In this document: one piece after another, positions 23,312 through 35,630 of the stretch | Numbering within the stretch: position 1 is the first letter of the stretch | Layout: every line of letters starts with the position of its first letter | NCBI RefSeq assembly: GCF_001039355.2 | Contig: NW_019774992.1 | Coordinates: 283,958-343,957 of the forward strand | From: Lingula anatina | Taxonomy: Eukaryota > Brachiopoda > Lingulata > Lingulida > Lingulidae | DNA: 60,000 bases | Direction of reading: 5' to 3' | The notes under the pieces: generated by a model | Databases searched by the model: none | Told to the model about the DNA's origin: nothing | Seen by the model: the letters and a program-made list of their open reading frames with translations, nothing else | Program-made: the position numbers and the translations under genes

Positions 23312-25273
23312 ATGGACAGATTTCCTTTCAAAGATACCTTCACGTTTGCTCAGGACATATTTAGGTCGACGCCGCCATCTGTAGTAGAGAAGGTGACTCT
23401 TTACCAGGAAGAGTGCGCAGGGGAAAACCATACACCGAATATGTTGGATCATCAAGTTAAAACGGAGCCAGCCCTTCACACGTGGCACTTATCTCGCGCC
23501 GTAGACGGCAACGTTGACCCGACGAGGCCCCCAAACGTCGGCAACGCTGGCTTTACGTCAACTGCGCCATTTCGGAGCATGTCTAAAATAGACGATAATC
23601 ACAGCGGCCGCCATGGGGACATCGTCGCTGACGAAAAGAGATCTGAAAAGAAAACTGACTTTAAAGTCGCCAGCAAGATGAACAATACCAATAATAATAA
23701 TAACAATAATAACGGGGGGAGTAACAAAAGCGAAGAAAAACTAGATCCTAATCAGAAACCTCCTTATTCTTACGTAGCTTTAATCACCATGGCCATCAAA
23801 GAATCAGGAGAAAAGAAACTGACACTAAACGGAATCTACCAGTACATCGTCAACAAGTTTCCATACTACCAGAACTTAAGCACAAAGAAGCAAAAAGGTT
23901 GGCAGAACAGCATACGGCACAATTTAAGTCTCAACGAATGCTTCTTAAAGATCCCCCGGGAAGGGGGCGGCGAAAGGAAAGGAAATTACTGGGCTCTCGA
24001 CCCCGCGTTTGAGGACATGTTCGAAGCGGGTAACTATCGCCGAAGAAGGCGAATGAAGCGTCCCTACCGCTCGCCAGTGTCCCTCCCGAAACCTTTGTTC
24101 ACCGACTCCCCTTACGCCGCCTTCAACCACCTCTCCCCTCTGGCGGGGAAGAACTGCTTCTCGTCGCCGTATTCGACGTGTAATTGGGCTCTCAATCCGC
24201 CCGCCCCAGCACCGGCCAACCCGTCGCAGTTTAACTACGGGTAAGCTTTATTGGTTATATACAGTTAAAATACCCTCTACCAGGTCCACAGATTGATTTT
24301 TTTCACTAGATATTCACAGATATGTCTCCGGCTAATTCATGACACGATTCTCTGGGAGCTGGAGAAAAGTGCCCATAATTAATCTGTGGCCCTGGTAGAG
24401 GGCACACTTAAATCATGTACAGATATGTTACCTTTTTTACATGCCGTGCCTCTCTCTTTGTTTAGTTGTGTCTTCTTTGATTTTGAATCAATCTTCAAAC
24501 TTAATGTTTTTATGCTTAGCAGTGATTATTTAGCTTTTGTAGACAACGAAAATATTAATAACTAGTCAGATATACTCTTTGTGTATTTCTAATTTGTATT
24601 ATTCTATAACCCCTTTCCCTCCCTCTCTCTCTCTCCTCCATTATCTCCTAAAGTGAACCAGTTTGTTTAGAAATGCTATAACGATGGTAGAGTAGATCTC
24701 AGGGCGTCGAAACACATGCACAGACACAAATATGCCGATATGTACTAATGTGCACTTAAGAACACCGACTGTTAAATACGTTAACCTCTCGAATATAGAC
24801 ACTGGACCGAAAACGCTTTGGATGAAAACCAAATTATGTATAAGTACACCGGTAACGCAGTATTCTTTGGCAGCCTGTTCTCTTCTACACACACTGGACA
24901 ATAGAAGTGTCATCCCTACTGAACCAATACTTTGGGGGAGATAAATGACTGTGGAATGATATGCTCCTAGTATTATTTTATTAACATCAAATTTCACAAA
25001 AAGACCAACAATGCAATTCCATGGTACAGCGGTTTTACACTCATTAGTAATATTATAAGTAGACCAGGCATTCTAACTTTGATTACTCTGATTCAGGGGG
25101 GACACTTCTATTGTCCAGTGTGTGTATTTTCAAAACTGTTCAAAATGATAAAACTTATTGATTATCAAGAGTAAAAAGAATCATGGATACGTTTCTGTTA
25201 TTATTTCTTTGGTGATACTAAACTAAATAGGTGGATAAGTAGACGAAAATATTGGGCACATTATAATGTCTAT

Positions 25274-25308
<35 letters not shown>

Positions 25309-27367
25309 TAATTTGTGCCATTACAAGACAATTAAGTTTATACCTAAATAGGCCATGCTCTTACGGTACAGCCTATGTAATGAATATAATGAATGGTAAC
25401 ACCGCAACACAATTAAAGTTTTTGCTTTCATTCAATCGATCCAAAATACCTTCGAATTATCAAGTACGGTTTTGACGTGAAAAGTTCCTGTCTGAGTTAG
25501 CCTGTCGTTTGTTTAATTTGATAAAACTATAATATCATAGACATAACTTCATTTTCTCATAAGTATACATCTAAGCATGCCCTGATATTCCTGCACTCTT
25601 TACAGACAATTTTCTCCTGATTTGACAGCCATATTCCCCACTTCCTCACACATTCAGACCGGGCGTACACGGACGTACTCGGCCATGCTCGGGCGTACTC
25701 GCCCACTTTTATTTTTCCTGATTTCACAACCATATGCCCAGTGTATTGTATTTTCTCATTTGTTCATACTATGGCGTACTCAGGTGTGCTCCAGCGTTCT
25801 GTAATCCACCGATGAATTTCTCCCGATATTTTGTAGTGAGAAGTTTGTTGCAACGTTTGTCTCAAAGGCATCTAGTGATACTGTTTATCATAAAGTGATA
25901 TAAAAATAATGAAAAAGTGCAATATTAAATCTAGAAACAAAATGAGTGCAAAAAACTGATTATAAATTTTGATTTGTGCTGAATGCGACACGATTCTGAT
26001 AAAAAGCACAAACTTAATTTTTCTTAATTTTTAATGAGTAATAAGTGAGGCGGTGTTTTTTGTAAAAGGTGGTCTTTTTTGTTCTTTCTTTTTGTTCTGG
26101 TTGTCAGTTAAATGCTTTTAAAGGGATCATTATATAACAATGTATGACATGTTCAAAGAAAAATTAATTTAAAATACGATTATACCAAATTAATTGTAAT
26201 TGAACTAACAACACCAGCGAGGCCCTTTTCTTAAGTTAAAATATCAGGACCTTATTGCCAACTATTATGTGAATCTATCGGTTTTATCTCATACTGAAAG
26301 TATGATTACTTTTATTATTATTATTATCATTATTATTATTATTATTACATTTTTGCTAACAATTATGATTAAAATGGAATCAAGCATGATTTCACGGCAC
26401 AGACAAATAGTCCGAGGGATATATAGCCAAGGTCACACAGAAGAGAGGCACAACAAAGCCCAGAAACTGTGACATGGGCTCGTATGAGAACTGTATCCTT
26501 GTAAATACACAGCCTCTTAGCTTATTTGTTCGTCTAGTTGTATTATTATTATTATAAGTCATGGGGAGTCTTCCAGCTTCTTGATTTCAAGGCTGCAAGC
26601 ATTTGGTTTAAAATATCAAAATCTACTGGCTTGAAAAAAAATAGAGTAATTTTTTTCTTCAATCAACAGGTAAATATTGAAATTGTTTACCTCCAATAAT
26701 TCTGTCTAGAACATCCTCATCAGAGAATGAGGAAATATTGAAGGTAAACAATTTCAAGATTTAGCTGTTTATTTAAGAAAAATTACTCTATTCGTATTCT
26801 TATAACATAACACAGCTGGTGAAATTCTTCTCTGACTACTGAGTTGCAATTTTGAAAAAAAAAAGCAAAGAACACGACGAAGGTCTAGCTTATATCAAAA
26901 TTTATAATGGTGGCAACTTCACTTGTATCTTGTTTGACAGAGGTGTTTTTCAAAGGGGGTTTTCTATTCACTACGACGGTCTTAGGGAAAATTTTCACCA
27001 AATTTACACCGATATTTCTCTGACTATTTTGTGCATATTGGTATACTGTTCGACGAGGATAAGGGGCACAAAGAAGAGCTGATCCGGGCCTGGGTCTACG
27101 ATACACAGTTTATTTTTCTCTCCGCGTAACTTCGTCAACGGGGCCAGTGCTGTGTTGTCATTTGATACGGAGAGAATCATCACATTCTTTACTCTGTTTT
27201 ATTAGGCGATTTCTATCTTTGGATTATGCGCTTATTATGTTCTGAGGAAAATGTGATTTCGACCCACCGCAGGTTGTGTAGCCCCAGTTATGTGATTCGA
27301 AATTCCTCGAAATTATTTCCATGAAGTGCAATTGCCTGTGTGGTGTAGTGTTCTGTTTCCTAAGTTT

Positions 27368-27399
<32 letters not shown>

Positions 27400-29928
27400 A
27401 TGGCTGTTCTCAAATGATAAGTAGTTATTTCTACTTATTAATTTGTTATTCTCATTCTAGGAGAGTTTTTCAATCATTCTCTGTAAGTTCCTGAAATAGG
27501 TAGGGAAATTAATCAAAATGAGTCAATTTGAGTCGCTTATACAAAGTACATATATGCAAACCATTACTCATTCGTACGTTTTTTTTTTTTTTTTTGAAAA
27601 AAAAAAAAAAAAAAACCAAACACGGAAGTATTTCAAGAAGTCTCCCAGATCGTGTGGTAAGCTGTGCGTGAACAACTGGCTTTCGATAAATCTGATTAAT
27701 TGAGGCATTGCCTTATATTAGGACACGCCCTTGTAGATGCTTCACTTCGCTTATCTTTTTTATTTATTAGACATAGTGTTTTAGAGCTTTTTGATATCAA
27801 GGTTGCTAGCATTTGGTTTAAAATACGATTTTTTTTGGGGGGAGGGGGAGGGGTAGCAAATTTGAAAAAAAAAGCGAAGACGAAGAATGCCTAGCCTATT
27901 TCAAAATTTAAGAAGATGGCAACTTCACTTGTATGTTATCTGTGGTATTTTTCATAGGGGGACTTATATCCACTATCAGGGTCACACTGAGGGAGAATTT
28001 TTCACTAAATATCCACAGATATTTCTCTGACTATTTTGTGCATATTTCTATATTGTCCAGCGCAGGTAATGTACAAAGAAGAAAAAGTTTATTTTTCTCT
28101 CCTCGTAACTTCGTCAATGGGAGCAGTGCTGTGTTGTTATTTAACGCGGAGAAAATCTTCATATTCTTTGCTCTGAATTATTAATTATAACTGATTTCTA
28201 TCTGTGGAAAAGCCTATGCGATTTTAAGTTCTGAGGAAAGTGTTTCATTAATTATAGCTGATTTTTATCTTTGGATTATGCATTTTTATGTTCTCATGAA
28301 AATGTTACTTCGAACCACCTCAGGTCGTATTAATCTGTATATCTGGTTGTATTCAGCGAGAGTTCCCGCAGACTTGGAACGATCTATGAGGAATGATAGT
28401 TTCATTGGGCAAATGAGCCCCGAGTCTTGGTACGTACTTAACTCGTTTGGATATCGCAGTAAAACCAGCCAGAGACGACTGCTAACAATGCAGTGAAGAT
28501 TGAGTTGGTTTTGTCGAATTATCTGTCAGTTCCTAATTACATTGCCCCCCCTTCCCCGTCCCCTATTAATTTGCGATAAATTGTCTTCCAGTAAGGTTTA
28601 CCGCATATGATACTTGCCCCAAAAAATTATCCACCAAATTCCAATTAAAAAATAGAAGGTATTAGTGGGTAGAATTCAGTTGGTTTGAAACACTTGCCCG
28701 TAGATTTTGTACAGACACCTTACGATTTACGAAAGTTAACCTTATATACAAACGTCAGCAAATGAAATTTTTATACCCTCCTCTCTATCTAAAAGTCATC
28801 ATTCATTTAATTTTTTATCTAGGCAAAAACTGTACAATAAAAAATTGATATCTTAGTTTGGAAAGCTTCGACTAAACAGGCAACATAGAATGCAATATTT
28901 GAGTAGTTTGTAATGTCATTTATAATATTACGCAGATTAAATTATTACCACCGATATTATTTCATATGCAGACTATAAAGGTCCAATTTTGAATACCAAT
29001 AAAATATTGGTTAAATTTTGAAATCTGATTGGGAAAAGAACATTCTTCTTTAGCCGTATACAATCTAGTGGACGGGGAGTAGGCTGATTACGAATCGCAA
29101 CTTAGTTTTTTTTTTGTTGTTTGAACTATTAGCATGTCCACTGTTTCCATTGTGAAATGGCTATAATCGTTATTTGTTTTGTCTAACCACGATTTTAGAA
29201 ACAACTCATATCACGTCGAGCAAAATGTACATTTTCTTGATGTATGACTTCCCGACCAAACAGTGTGCATTTGCTCGAGATGATAAGCAAACTGGTAGGC
29301 CGTATTTTACGATATTTATTATCTAAAAAAAACTAAAATAAGTTGTTGCAACATAGACATGTGTACATGTGTAAGTAAATTGAAAAATAACACCGATTAG
29401 GCAATAGAAATAAATTGCAAAGATGGTTGAGGTAAACAAGTTTTAAGTTTAACACAAGCGAAAGATAATGTAGCACACGTGTACATTGGAAAATACATGT
29501 ATAAATTGGACGTAATGTAATTACATAACATAGAGATTCCGTAAGTTCACGACAGAAAGTGAGGCACGTGGCCCTATCAGACTGGCTCCGAATTTCTTTC
29601 TCTTTTGGAACAAAAGTCAGTCGCCTGTCAGGAAAGAGAAAATAGTTATAATTTATTATAATTTCAGTTTAGTCCAAAGGAGACTATACACCAGAGGATT
29701 CGTCAGTTTCATGGGATTTTATAAAGAGAAAAAAAGCAGTAGAAGATGCTTACTGTGTCATACTAAATCTTTTTAAAATGTTTCAAATTTTGGGTTTTCA
29801 TTTTCATTTGCAAAGTTCAGAGATTTTTCAGAGCATCTAAAAGTGGAAATGAATTTTTCAGCCCCAAGAAAACTTTTGTTTTGATCTGTAGCCCCTGCAA
29901 GGATTCATTTTCCGTTGTTCTCGTCCAT

Positions 29929-29987
<59 letters not shown>

Positions 29988-30990
29988 AGAATTCATCAGT
30001 AGGGATCGGACCCATACGTGTAACCTGCCGAACTTCTTTGTGTGGACGAAATCCCAGAAAACCGCATCTCAGTTCAGGTTGACTGCCACGCAGCCTGCTG
30101 CTAAGGATAAAACGTGCTTTTTATTGAATGTGTGTCGTATGTTTCACTGCTTATCCATTCTTCTCACACGCTTTTTACTTTCGTGGACTGTTGATTGATA
30201 ACGTGTAAGCTGATGTATAGGAGTTAAATGCAGAAACTTTTCACATGTATTAATTTTTTGCGTCTTTCCGTTGTTGCTAGAGAGTCGGGGGGGGGGGGTA
30301 AGTTCATTGTTTTGGTTTTTGCAGCTTAAACATGCATACACAGATATGTTCCTACCTATTGCCCCCTCTCTCATCTCCACCTCTCTCTCTCTGTGCGAAT
30401 GTGTGCGCGCACGCACGTGCACGTGCTTGCCTGTCCGCGAGGGGTGTGGGAGTAGACATGGAGTTATCTCCAACCAGCTGTTAACAAAAAATCAGTCTAC
30501 TTTCAGAGATATTCTCGACATCGGAAAACTCAGCGTTTTGTCATGACAACTTCTAGGTTCAGGAAAAAAATTACCCCTGTATTCAATACCATTTTTACTT
30601 TATCTGGTACCTTATAAGTTATATAAGCTGTTGATGTGAATGAGTCGACTTTTACACTTTTAATCTTCAGTAAAAACTTCTTTCCACCGACAAATGCTAA
30701 ATGACCACAACTGTATAAAATGCAGATCTTGCAATATACTTTTTTGACAATCTATACACACTTGATTTAAATTTTCTCATATTTTCAGCCCACCTTATTC
30801 CAGGATGACGACACCTCTGTCCGGTTACCCTAGTCAACACCATCCGTCACAGTATTCGAACACCATGTACGGGGGGCAGTATGCGGAATACCCTTCTGGT
30901 CCAGCCCCACCCCTTACGTTCCCCGGAAGACAGCAGGCCCCCGACCACACTCTATCATATTCCTACTGGACGGACAGGACTCAGTTATAG
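23312..30990 (+). CDS. FOXL2: Forkhead transcription factor FOXL2, two exons, complete
   Basis: Exon 1 is 23312-24240 and exon 2 is 30789-30990 (1131 nt, 376 residues), joined in phase 2 (TAC GG|gtaag ... tttcag|C CCA). The forkhead domain is at about residues 149-250. FOXL2 marks are [17 protein letters not shown] before helix 1, [35 protein letters not shown] at the end of the domain, and a C-terminal SYSYW like the vertebrate CSYW. VKTE at residues 49-52 is a sumoylation consensus in the same place as VKEPE in human FOXL2. An Asn-rich run (about 124-134) precedes the domain. Oddly, the loop between helices 2 and 3 reads [13 protein letters not shown] where FOXL2 normally has FYEKNKKGW, four residues longer. 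FOXL2 acts in ovary and granulosa-cell fate in vertebrates and is female-biased in the gonads of several molluscs. The start is the only in-frame Met giving a full N-terminus. Confidence 0.94.
24273..24402. mobile_element. 130-bp MITE with 22-bp inverted ends, FOXL2 intron
   Basis: The left end ccctctaccaggtccacaga is matched by the inverted right end ccctctaccagggccacaga. The inner part (cactagatattcacagatatgtctc) recurs in diverged form at about 26985, 28000 and 52717, so this is one family in at least four places. No coding capacity. Confidence 0.75.
24887..25125. mobile_element. 239-bp element with perfect 25-bp inverted ends, FOXL2 intron
   Basis: The sequence acacacactggacaatagaa and five further bases at 24887-24911 are exactly inverted at 25101-25125. 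There is no coding sequence. It is either a MITE or the arms of a stem in the pre-mRNA. Confidence 0.7.
25266..25310. repeat. (TTTA)n microsatellite, FOXL2 intron
   Basis: About ten units of the same tetranucleotide found at seven other places. Non-coding. Confidence 0.9.
26570..27300. repeat. First unit of a diverged duplication in FOXL2 intron
   Basis: It shares long blocks with 27780-28340: caaggctgcaagcatttggt, ggcaacttcacttgtat, tttctctgactattttgtgc, tcgtaacttcgtcaa-type and cagtgctgtgttgt. A partial third repeat of its tail lies at about 28240-28330. Internal sequence resembles the MITE at 24273. The copies are diverged, so they are older than the duplications near the gaps. Confidence 0.75.
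26642..26790. mobile_element. Foldback element with ~48-bp arms
   Basis: tagagtaattttt at 26642 and the following ~48 bp are inverted at 26743-26790, leaving a short loop. The arms would form a long hairpin in DNA or RNA. It is nested in the first unit of the intronic duplication and missing at the matching place of the second unit, so it went in after the duplication. Confidence 0.75.
27578..27616. repeat. Poly(T)-poly(A) palindrome
   Basis: About 17 T, a single G, then about 17-19 A, a near-perfect palindrome that could extrude as a cruciform or be an assembly or slippage product. A separate A run of about 30 lies at 27368-27398. Confidence 0.8.
27780..28340. repeat. Second unit of the diverged duplication in FOXL2 intron
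   Basis: Counterpart of 26570-27300, lacking the foldback. Its final ~90 bp are themselves repeated imperfectly at about 28160-28240 and 28250-28330. Confidence 0.7.
28661..28737. repeat. Intronic copy of the FOXL2 upstream block
   Basis: Matches 23081-23156 in the same orientation, about 2 kb before FOXL2 exon 2. Non-coding in both places. Confidence 0.6.
29933..29985. repeat. (TA)n microsatellite, FOXL2 intron
   Basis: About 26 TA units, about 0.8 kb before exon 2. Confidence 0.95.
30789..30990 (+). CDS. FOXL2: FOXL2 exon 2 (C-terminal 67 residues)
   Basis: The acceptor cattttcag ends at 30788 and the exon stops at TAG 30988-30990. The joined peptide reads [18 protein letters not shown], which resembles SYGPYTRVQSMALPPG in vertebrate FOXL2 and supports the splice. 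It ends in [11 protein letters not shown], the family C-terminal signature. Without splicing, exon 1 would stop at once after the donor (GGG TAA), losing this tail. Confidence 0.9.
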
Positions 30991-31960
30991 TGAGTGGTGA
31001 GGATTTTAAAAATTAGGAAATATTTTTTGCGTATGTGGGTCAACATGTAGCCTATACTTGTCACTTGTAATATGTCTGAAGATAAGGTTGCTCGAACTTC
31101 GAGTTTTTTCTCTGTTTTTGAAAATCGAATTGTTTTTTTTTTCTTTTGTTAAGCGCAGGATAACCTTAGGAATGATTACGTTTTAACATTGCATGGCTAA
31201 AAGAAAAAAAGAATATTTAAAAACCAAGAATGGTGTTTCAAAAAAAAAAAAAAAAAAAATTTGTGGATTTTTACCAGCTTTTGAAAAATACACAGCTTCC
31301 TCATTAAGTATCCAAAGCATCTTTTTATTGGTGCCAAGATATGAAATATTCACAAATTCACTTTGAAGCGATACAAATGCTTGGTCTACAGAAAGTACGA
31401 CTCAATTTTTTCCCTCCTTCTTCTTAAAATTTCTATCGGTTTATGGTTTCAGATACAATGGATCTGATCTAGGAGATAGGGGAAATCAAAGTTACGAGCT
31501 TCAACAAGTTACCATTGGCCACAAGCACAAATATTTTCTGCGGAGTTGACATCGAAGCAGACGACTGCTGATCCCCCACGTGGTTTCTCGCTGGGTGTGA
31601 CTTTTTGTATCTCCGTTGTTTATTAACATTTTCTAATTGTTGTTTAAAATATCCTAGCAATGCCAAAAGCATCATAGCAACAGAACGCACAATCTATATC
31701 TTTAAACAAATGTGGAACTATAGAACTCTAAAAAGATACCAACGCCGTCGCGTGCGCTCTCCATTCACAAGCTGCACGCCCAAGGAAAACCTTGTCAAAT
31801 GGGACGGGTATCTACGGCAGTTACGGAAAATGAGATGTCACACGTGTGCCGTACTCTAACAACATAAAATACGACCAAAGTGGTTTGAAAACAATACGCC
31901 GTTGAAATGCGCCACATGTTAAGATTTCTTAAAATAAAACGAAGACAGCATTGTTTTTAA
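30991..31960 (+). terminator. Probable FOXL2 3' UTR
   Basis: Non-coding AT-rich sequence after the stop, with AATAAA at 31933-31938 as the first clear poly(A) signal. The end is an inference. Confidence 0.4.
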
Positions 31961-34812
31961 CGGTTATCCAAACTAGCTAACTGCTTAGCATATGCAAAGA
32001 AAGTTTTAAAAATTGATTATATTTCGGCTATGTTTTAAAAATTGAATGAGTGAAACGTTACTTTTGAGATCAAGATAAAATAATTTGATTTATTTTTGAA
32101 CTTTTTTGTATGTATTTGCACACATGAGATGAGATGTCTATTTAGATTATTTTACTAATGCCGTAAAGGAAATGTATGAAATTCGATACATTCAGAACAT
32201 ATGCATATTAAATTTAAAAAAAGATAGATAAATCTATCTCCCTTTCGTTCCGCTATTTTGCAAACATCCAAGTGCTGGTTGAGTTTGGATATCGCAGCTG
32301 TGTACCACCGAGTTTTTTCGAAAAAAAATCCTAAAACAGTAGCAATTGACCAGTTTTTGTAAACAACTTTCCACATCTGGCTGACAAAAGCGCACGCGCT
32401 TTTCCCTCAAATATGATATATACACCCGAGGGGCCAATCTAGTATGGCTTGGGCCCTGTGAGGGAACAACGAGAAACACAGATTCGAAACTCGAGTTCTG
32501 AGGCAATGCCACTTAAAAGTAGCGGCCCTGTAACATGCATACTCACTGAATAGCGATCGTCTGCTTTGTTGCGCGCGATCGGCCATCTTTGATGTGAGGA
32601 AGGGTGTAACTCGGCACAAACGAGAGATATAGTGCAGACGAAAGGATCAACCCTTCCTAGCGTAAACGAACATAACTTTAGTTTCTACTCAAAGAAAGAA
32701 ACGATTCTTGTCAAAAAGCCCTCCGACGATAAACGGGAGGAAGAGGCGAGGGACTTTTCAACGTGTTTCGGGGGGCTGCTTTCATGTTTTTAATTTGCTT
32801 GAGACAGTTTACACAGGTGGCAAATTTAGTTTTTTTATCGCGTTTTGGACATAACAAGGCTCTTCCCTGTGTGCGTATGTATTAATATGTGTGTGTGTGC
32901 TCGCGAGCGTCTGTATGTGTGCTATGTTATTTAATATTTTTCATGCAAAAATTCTTAACAACAGCTTTTCAAATTGATTAAAAGATTTAACAAAGTTTAA
33001 AATCTTTCAGAACAAGTCTGAGTTCCTCCCTCTATCTTTTTTGCTCTTTTCTACCCAAAATCGTATCTTCTTTAACAAATCTCAATTATCTTTTTCTTTT
33101 AACTAAGACCGTTGTGGATTTGTGGATTTTAAAAATGGCTTCTTTCATTTTATGATTCTTTTTTTTTTTATTTCACAGCATGAGAGTATGCTCTTATATT
33201 GTAGAATTTTGACAATTTGGGTTTATTTTCCTTTCACTCTGTTGCACAACAGAAACATAATTAACCTGTATCAATGTTACAACGTCTTAACAATGAACAA
33301 AGTACATGTGGTTATTCAGATGGTTATGAAATACTGATCAATTAATACTGATCGGTTCTTGTTGGATCAGCTCTTGCAGCTATCATATAATTACAAACTT
33401 TAAATAAGAAACACTAAGTAAATGTCACATGTTCATTACGACCAATTATGTGTATGGATAAAAAACATTAACCTATTGAGAATTTTAAAAACAATGTCAT
33501 TTCTCTTTGTTATGAACAAAACATAAATGGATGAAAAGACACACATAGCAAATGTTTGAAAAATGTTGTTTACGTTATGAGGATTAGCAAAGTGACAATT
33601 TTTTTTTTTTATGGGGATTCGACTTTTTACAGTAATAAAATCTTGCTTTCAACACACAGTTTAAGTATAGTGTAACGTGAGAAACTTCCTTAATTTAATT
33701 GTAGCTTTAAGTGCGTTGAGACATTTACCATTTTGTTTTTTTTAGAGTAAGTGCGTGGGAGATATGCACCAATTTGGTACCAGAAGTATTGGTGAATGTG
33801 ATGTATATTGTTACTTTATGGGGTTCATCCTGTACTAATTGTTTAAGAATAGGTTTATTTAATATGTACTCGTGAAAAAATAAATAGATTATACATATAT
33901 ATTTGCTAGTTATTTTTATTTGGCTTGAGAGAGAGAGAGAAAGAGAGAGAGAGATTACATACAAGATGAAGATGGCAAATTCAGATGACTCGGGAACGTG
34001 GCGTTGATTATTCAACACTGAAAGCGTCTCTTGACCTTACAAATATTGGAACATCTTTCTTTTGGGAATCTTTAGCGCCTTGGTACAGTACCTGGAGAAA
34101 TAATCCTTAATAGTCCTTAATAATCCTTAATAGTCCTCAATATCAAACATAATTAATTCCGTCTATTGTCGGATAGGGGTAAAATTCGACCAGGAGAAAT
34201 ACACCCTGCGATTCAGATAGATTTAATAATAAAAACAATTCTCTCTTCGTCTAAAATGGTGTCATCGGTTCCAGTGAACGCGTTAGTAAATATCTTCAGG
34301 ATGATTTGTAGCGTGTTTTCCACAGACAAATGTTTGACATAAAGTTAAATGTGCTGTCGCAATTGCCAGAAAATACACCTGACTAGGGACTTAATATACA
34401 ATGACGAAGTGGCCGATATAGTAGAGACCAAATTATGCCACCTCTTCCTAGAGTCAATTAAGCTATAGTTTTAAAATCTAATAATTGTCATTATATGTTT
34501 TCTATTACATAGAAGGAAATACGAGTATAAAAATTGAACACTTCATATTAGCCATTAAAATCTAAATGAATGCATCAAATGGTTTTTATTAAAAAAACTT
34601 TCGAATTTCGATTTTTTGTCCTTAAAAGAAAGTGAGCTAGAGTACTTGAAGGTTCTATCTTTGTATGATCAAATAACGGCCCCAGTGTGTATGTTTATTC
34701 TTTGAAATTTTCTGTAAATAAACGACGCGTTGCTCACGGCAGACGCCCATCTACACGATACTGACACACGCGGCTCGTGCAAGCCACTGCTGCCTTACTG
34801 TATGGAGGCTCA

Positions 34813-34874
<62 letters not shown>

Positions 34875-35630
34875 CAAAGAGGGAGATAAATAGAAAGATG
34901 TCTTCTTATTGTCCTGGATGTCTCTTTGAAAAGAAGAGTTATCAAAGCTTTTTTCATGCACAGTCTGATACTAGTAGAACCAACTCTGATCTCCATCTAC
35001 CTCAAGCCATTATCTTATACCTCACGCACGATAAATGGCTTTATGCTTTAAGCGCCATCATCTTTAACAGATTTTAGCTTTCAATTTTTTAATGGGCATT
35101 GTCTTTTTAATTTGAAATTTCCTACTTCGTGTCTTCGGGAAGAATAAGATTTTTCATTAGCGTATATAATAAACGAGAACAGTCTCTCTAAACTTCTCAC
35201 AGGATCTATCTCTAAAATATCAAGGCCCATTTCTCCCCCCACATCGAACGTCGATAGGCTGTGCAAGCTTTGATAGTTTTGGAAGTTTTAGCAAGCTCAT
35301 ATGATTGTTGTGAGTTTGCAACGCAAGCAAACAACGATGTTTCTATAACATTTGTCAAAGCATCGAGTTGTGAAAATGATACATGTATTTTTGTGATTGG
35401 CAGTGATTTAAGATGCCGTAAAACCACTGTAACTGCATGAAAGGGGCTAGGTTAGTGCTCAAGTGGCGCGTTCCCACTAGGCAAAAAAAAAAAGAAAAAA
35501 GGTTTTTGAGTGAAAACATTAACGCCAAAAAATTCGAACGAGGACATCAAACGGTAGCAGGTCCTTCCGTAGATCCTCCTCAAGGAACAGATGTCCTTTC
35601 AGAGAGATGGCTTATTGCGGGACTGACCAT
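31961..35630. other. Intergenic region, no gene recognised
   Basis: It contains GA runs at 33927-33954 and 34808-34866 (the second followed by a G tract), a short repeat of ccttaatagt/ccttaataat around 34105-34138, and only chance-like ORFs. It separates FOXL2 from the oppositely oriented SLC17 unit. Confidence 0.6.

Noticed and set aside
26570-28340. CRISPR-like or regulatory array in FOXL2 intron
   Set aside because: The repeats are two to three long diverged units without regular spacers. This is animal DNA.
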